Of a stretch of DNA of 8,619 nt, positions 6,056-8,619 are shown in pieces. The position numbers were made by a program, and so were the translations under genes. The stretch covers positions 1-8,619 of the forward strand of contig JALRBB010000223.1 of assembly GCA_023257915.1 (NCBI GenBank), in the 5' to 3' direction. Under the pieces are notes generated by a model. It did no database searches and was not told the origin of the DNA. It saw only the letters and a program-made list of their open reading frames with translations. Within the stretch, counting starts at the first letter, position 1; each line of letters begins with the position of its first letter. This DNA comes from Quisquiliibacterium sp. GTDB lineage: Bacteria; Pseudomonadota; Gammaproteobacteria; Burkholderiales; Burkholderiaceae_E.

Positions 6056-6110
6056 GCTTCACACGTAAGCCCTGGCTCTCCGGTCGTTCAAGCCCACCAG
6101 CGACCGGAGA
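6055..6110 (+). terminator. Two hairpins after dctM, possible operon end
   Basis: A small stem GGCTT/AAGCC (6055-6059 with 6067-6071) begins at the last base of the stop codon. It is followed by a stronger perfect 10-bp stem, TCTCCGGTCG (6077-6086) with CGACCGGAGA (6101-6110), and a 14-nt loop. No T-tract follows, so termination would be weak or factor-dependent. The position fits the end of the TRAP operon. Confidence 0.45.
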
Positions 6111-6126
6111 ACTCGACCATCGAGCC

Positions 6127-6152
6127 GATGCAAATGCATCGCGCAACGATGC
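6127..6152. repeat. Two palindromes sharing an arm, upstream of comM
   Basis: GATGCA-AA-TGCATC (6127-6140) shares its right arm with GCATCG-N5-CGATGC (6136-6152). This gives three alternating GATGC/GCATC half-sites about 90-115 bp before the comM start. It could be a regulator site or form alternative RNA hairpins; no function is established. Confidence 0.5.
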
Positions 6153-6239
6153 GCCGCAAGCCTTGTGCAACTCTAGACTCGGCTTGTGTCGAACTTCATC
6201 GGCGAACCGGCCCGCTGTCGGTAATCGCTCGCTTTTCCC

Positions 6240-7742
6240 ATGACCTTGGCTGTGGTTCATTCGCGCGCGCTGGTCGGTATGCAGGCGCCCGAAGTGCGCG
6301 TCGAAGTGCACCAGGGCAACGGGCTGCCAGCGTTCCACATCGTCGGCCTGCCGCAGGCCGCGGTTCGTGAAAGCGCAGACCGTGTGCGCGCGGCATTGCT
6401 GCAATGCGGCTTCGAGTTCCCGAACCGCAGGCTGACGGTCAATCTGGCGCCGGCCGACCTGCCCAAAGATAGCGGCCGCTTCGACCTGCCGATCGCAGTC
6501 GGCATCCTGGCTGCCAGCGGACAAGTGCCGGTCGAACCGCTGCGCGAACTGGAGTTCGTGGGTGAACTCTCGCTATCCGGCGACATTCGCCCGATTCGCG
6601 GAACCTTGGCAATGCTGCTTGGGCTGCGCGCATCAGGCAGCGGAAGGCGGCTGGTGGTTCCGGCCGGCTGCGCGGCCGAGGCGGCGCTGGCCTGCGATGG
6701 CGACGCATTGTCGGCTGGTCTGCTGCTGGAAGTCTGCGCCCATCTTCGCGGCAGCTCGCCGCTGCCGTGCATCGAACCACGCATTCCCCCGGCCGAGACA
6801 TCGAGCGCGCCGTCGATGCGCGATGTGCGCGGCCAGTCGATGGCCAAGCGGGCACTGGAAGTGGCAGCAGCCGGCGGACATTCGGTACTGATGGTCGGCC
6901 CACCCGGCGCGGGCAAGACGATGCTCGCCCAACGCTTTGCCGGACTGCTGCCGCCGCTCGATCCGCAAGAGGCGCTCGAATGCGCCACGGTTCGCTCGAT
7001 CACCGGCAGCTTCGACCCGACGCAATGGGGCGTGCGACCGCTGCGCAGCCCGCATCACACCGCCTCGGGCGTTGCGCTGGTCGGTGGGGGTGGCATGCCA
7101 CGGCCTGGTGAAATCACGCTTGCACATCGCGGCGTGCTGTTTCTGGACGAACTGCCGGAATTCGACGCACGCGCGCTCGAGGTGCTGCGCGAGCCGCTCG
7201 AGTCCGGCGAGATCACGATCTCGCGAGCCGCGCGCCAAGCCACGTTTCCGGCCAGCTTTCAGCTGATCGCTGCGATGAATCCCTGCCCCTGCGGACAGGC
7301 GAGCAATCCGCTCGGCGGCTGCAGTTGCAGCGCCGAGCGCATCGGGCGCTATCAGCGCTCGATTTCCGGCCCACTGCTTGATCGCATCGACATCCGCATC
7401 CATCTCGACCCGGTGCCGCTGGCAGACCTCATCCAAGCGCCGGATCAGGACGACCCGCGGCCGCGGGTCGCCGCGGCGCTCGCGCTTCAACAAGATCGCC
7501 AGCGAATGCCGAACGCGAAACTCGGCGTTGCCGAAACCGAACGCTTTTGCGAACTGAGCCCTGAGGCCGCCACGCTGCTGCGCCAGGCACCGCAACGACT
7601 GGGCTGGTCGGCACGTGGCCATCACCGCGCGCTGCGGGTGGCACGCAGCATTGCCGACCTGGCTCATTCAGCCCGCATTGAGGCGGCTCACCTGGGCGAG
7701 GCGCTGATGTATCGCAAGCCCCTGGCCTCCTGGACGCAGTGA
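6240..7742 (+). CDS. comM: YifB/ComM family Mg-chelatase-like AAA+ ATPase
   Basis: This 500-residue protein matches ComM, a hexameric AAA+ helicase that drives branch migration of incoming DNA during natural transformation; the family is also widespread in bacteria not known to be transformable. The N-terminal ChlI domain (1-170) starts with LAVVHSRALVGMQAPEVRVE and includes PAFHIVGLP and the LAPADLPKDSGRFDLP region (69-84). The ATPase domain has Walker A GPPGAGKT (220-227), Walker B VLFLDE (299-304), sensor-1 Asn347 in AAMNPCPCG, and SGPLLDRIDI (376-385) with Arg382. A C-terminal Mg-chelatase domain follows (to about 495). Cys349, Cys351, Cys361 and Cys363 form a CxC-N9-CxC cluster that may bind a metal. 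The start at 6240 fits family N-termini though no good Shine-Dalgarno is seen. It converges on the MFS gene and seems unrelated to the TRAP operon. Confidence 0.95.
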   Translation: MTLAVVHSRALVGMQAPEVRVEVHQGNGLPAFHIVGLPQAAVRESADRVRAALLQCGFEFPNRRLTVNLAPADLPKDSGRFDLPIAVGILAASGQVPVEPLRELEFVGELSLSGDIRPIRGTLAMLLGLRASGSGRRLVVPAGCAAEAALACDGDALSAGLLLEVCAHLRGSSPLPCIEPRIPPAETSSAPSMRDVRGQSMAKRALEVAAAGGHSVLMVGPPGAGKTMLAQRFAGLLPPLDPQEALECATVRSITGSFDPTQWGVRPLRSPHHTASGVALVGGGGMPRPGEITLAHRGVLFLDELPEFDARALEVLREPLESGEITISRAARQATFPASFQLIAAMNPCPCGQASNPLGGCSCSAERIGRYQRSISGPLLDRIDIRIHLDPVPLADLIQAPDQDDPRPRVAAALALQQDRQRMPNAKLGVAETERFCELSPEAATLLRQAPQRLGWSARGHHRALRVARSIADLAHSARIEAAHLGEALMYRKPLASWTQ

Positions 7743-7753
7743 TTACCCCCGTG

Positions 7754-7781
7754 CGCCAGGCATACCGGACTTAGCCTGGCG
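7754..7781. terminator. Hairpin between convergent comM and MFS genes
   Basis: CGCCAGGC (7754-7761) and GCCTGGCG (7774-7781) are perfect 8-bp complements with a 12-nt loop. The right arm lies in the last codons of the MFS gene, whose stop is at 7771-7773. It could serve both strands, but no T-tract is present on either side, so this is a modest candidate for a bidirectional terminator. Confidence 0.45.
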
Positions 7782-8619
7782 TCTGGGCCGAACGCGGCGA
7801 CACCCGCCAGACGGTCATCAGCACGAACGGCAATGCCTGGATGCCGACCCAGGTGAGCATCGCACGCCTGAACGCCTCGACTTCACTCAGACCAAGCGAG
7901 CGGTACATGTCGATCGTTACGCCGAACAGCCACTGGCAGATGAAGATGCCGGAAAAAATCATCAGGTTGAACGCGGTGTACGCGCGTCCGGTCAGCGCCG
8001 GCGGGAACGTGGTGCACACATGCGGCTGAAGCACAATGTAGCCGGTGCTGACGAGTGCAAAGGGCAGCCAAAGCATCCAGGCCGACGCACCGTCGAGCAG
8101 TGCGATCGCAGCCTGTAGCGCCAGCACCAGCACCGTGGAGAGGCTGACGATCCGGAACGTGGTCCAGCCGCGACGCGTCAGTGCTGGCAGAGCCGCGCCC
8201 AAGCCGATGTAGGCGAATAGCAGCACCAGGTTGAACACGAACAGCGCGTTGGCCGACTCCGACGGGCTCATGCCCAGCACCCGCGTGAACCAGGGTCCTG
8301 CCCACAGGCTCTGCATCGAGATGAAGGTGCCCTGGATCACCATGCCGGCCGGCGCGAAGCGCCAGAAGTAGCGATCGCCAAACACCTCGCGATAGCCATT
8401 CCAGATTGACCCCGGCGCCGCGGGGTGCACCTGCCGCTCTTCGTCGCGCGGAACCAGCATCCAGATCGCGAGCGCGCAAGCCAGCATCAGCCCGGCCGCG
8501 AGCCAGAACACACCGCGCCAGCCGATCTCACCGACCGCGAACTGCACCGGCACCGTGACCGAAAGCGCGCCGCCGGTGCCCACGACCAGCATCCAGGCGG
8601 CAAGCTGCTGCTGACGCTC
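7771..8619 (-). CDS. MFS transporter, C-terminal two-thirds (5' end beyond the window)
   Basis: The frame stays open to the right edge (codons upstream of the Met at 8592 read ERQQQLAAW), so about 282 residues are present and the N-terminus is missing. Several long hydrophobic segments are visible. A GWRGVFW motif typical of the end of MFS helix 5 leads to the helix-6 stretch (AAGLMLACALAIWML), then a charged central loop (PRDEERQVHPAAP), then the second six-helix half, which begins near VFGDRYFWRFAPAGMVIQGTFISMQ. The phrase LWAGPWFTRVLGMSP lies between the first two helices of that half. It is a secondary transporter of the inner membrane whose substrate cannot be read from the sequence. It converges on comM with a 28-bp gap. 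Full-length relatives have about 400 residues. Confidence 0.85.
   Translation of the reverse strand, partial: ERQQQLAAWMLVVGTGGALSVTVPVQFAVGEIGWRGVFWLAAGLMLACALAIWMLVPRDEERQVHPAAPGSIWNGYREVFGDRYFWRFAPAGMVIQGTFISMQSLWAGPWFTRVLGMSPSESANALFVFNLVLLFAYIGLGAALPALTRRGWTTFRIVSLSTVLVLALQAAIALLDGASAWMLWLPFALVSTGYIVLQPHVCTTFPPALTGRAYTAFNLMIFSGIFICQWLFGVTIDMYRSLGLSEVEAFRRAMLTWVGIQALPFVLMTVWRVSPRSAQTPG

Noticed and set aside
6077..6110. Strong intrinsic terminator after dctM
   Set aside because: The stem is perfect but no U-tract follows, so only a weak or factor-dependent terminator can be supported.
6633..7667. 344-codon open frame antisense to comM
   Set aside because: It is rich in Arg, Ala, Gln and His with no recognisable motif, and it lies opposite a full AAA+ ATPase with intact Walker motifs.

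Overview
The window is a GC-rich (about 60% or more) bacterial segment with one foreign-looking end. Gene content (ComM-type AAA ATPase, CYP153-type P450, a complete TRAP transporter, an MFS carrier) and composition suggest a beta- or gammaproteobacterium that takes up organic acids and oxidises hydrocarbons. I cannot place it more precisely from sequence alone.

Layout. Bases 1 to about 210 are AT-rich (65 G/C in the first 210, 31%). Read on the minus strand they form an unbroken 70-codon frame resembling a phage tail tube protein from a low-GC host. At about 206-213 the composition changes abruptly in the middle of a medium-chain dehydrogenase gene (minus strand, start at 466). That gene keeps only its first ~85 codons, which points to a chimeric join. 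Upstream of it on the minus strand lies a full-length CYP153-family cytochrome P450 (521-1783). A ~195-bp divergent promoter region with a clear palindrome separates it from a plus-strand run: an epoxide-hydrolase-like alpha/beta hydrolase (1979-2899), TRAP substrate-binding protein dctP (2947-3999, with a Tat-like signal), a 233-bp gap holding a strong hairpin and a tandem repeat, then dctQ and dctM, which overlap at ATGA. After a 184-bp gap comes comM (6240-7742). It converges on a minus-strand MFS transporter that runs off the right end, and a short hairpin lies between the two.

How the genes may work together (inference). CYP153 enzymes hydroxylate alkyl chains and can epoxidise terminal alkenes. 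An epoxide hydrolase would open such epoxides to diols, and a dehydrogenase could oxidise the resulting alcohols. The TRAP system resembles the 2-oxoacid/monocarboxylate group and could import related acids. Sharing one divergent control region supports co-regulation of the P450 and hydrolase/TRAP arms. No ferredoxin or ferredoxin reductase, which a CYP153 would need, is in the window. comM and the MFS gene look like unrelated neighbours.

I recognised no tRNA, rRNA, CRISPR array or insertion sequence. I do not see a clear-cut new system. The most interesting items are the P450/hydrolase/TRAP arrangement with its palindrome and the chimeric left end.
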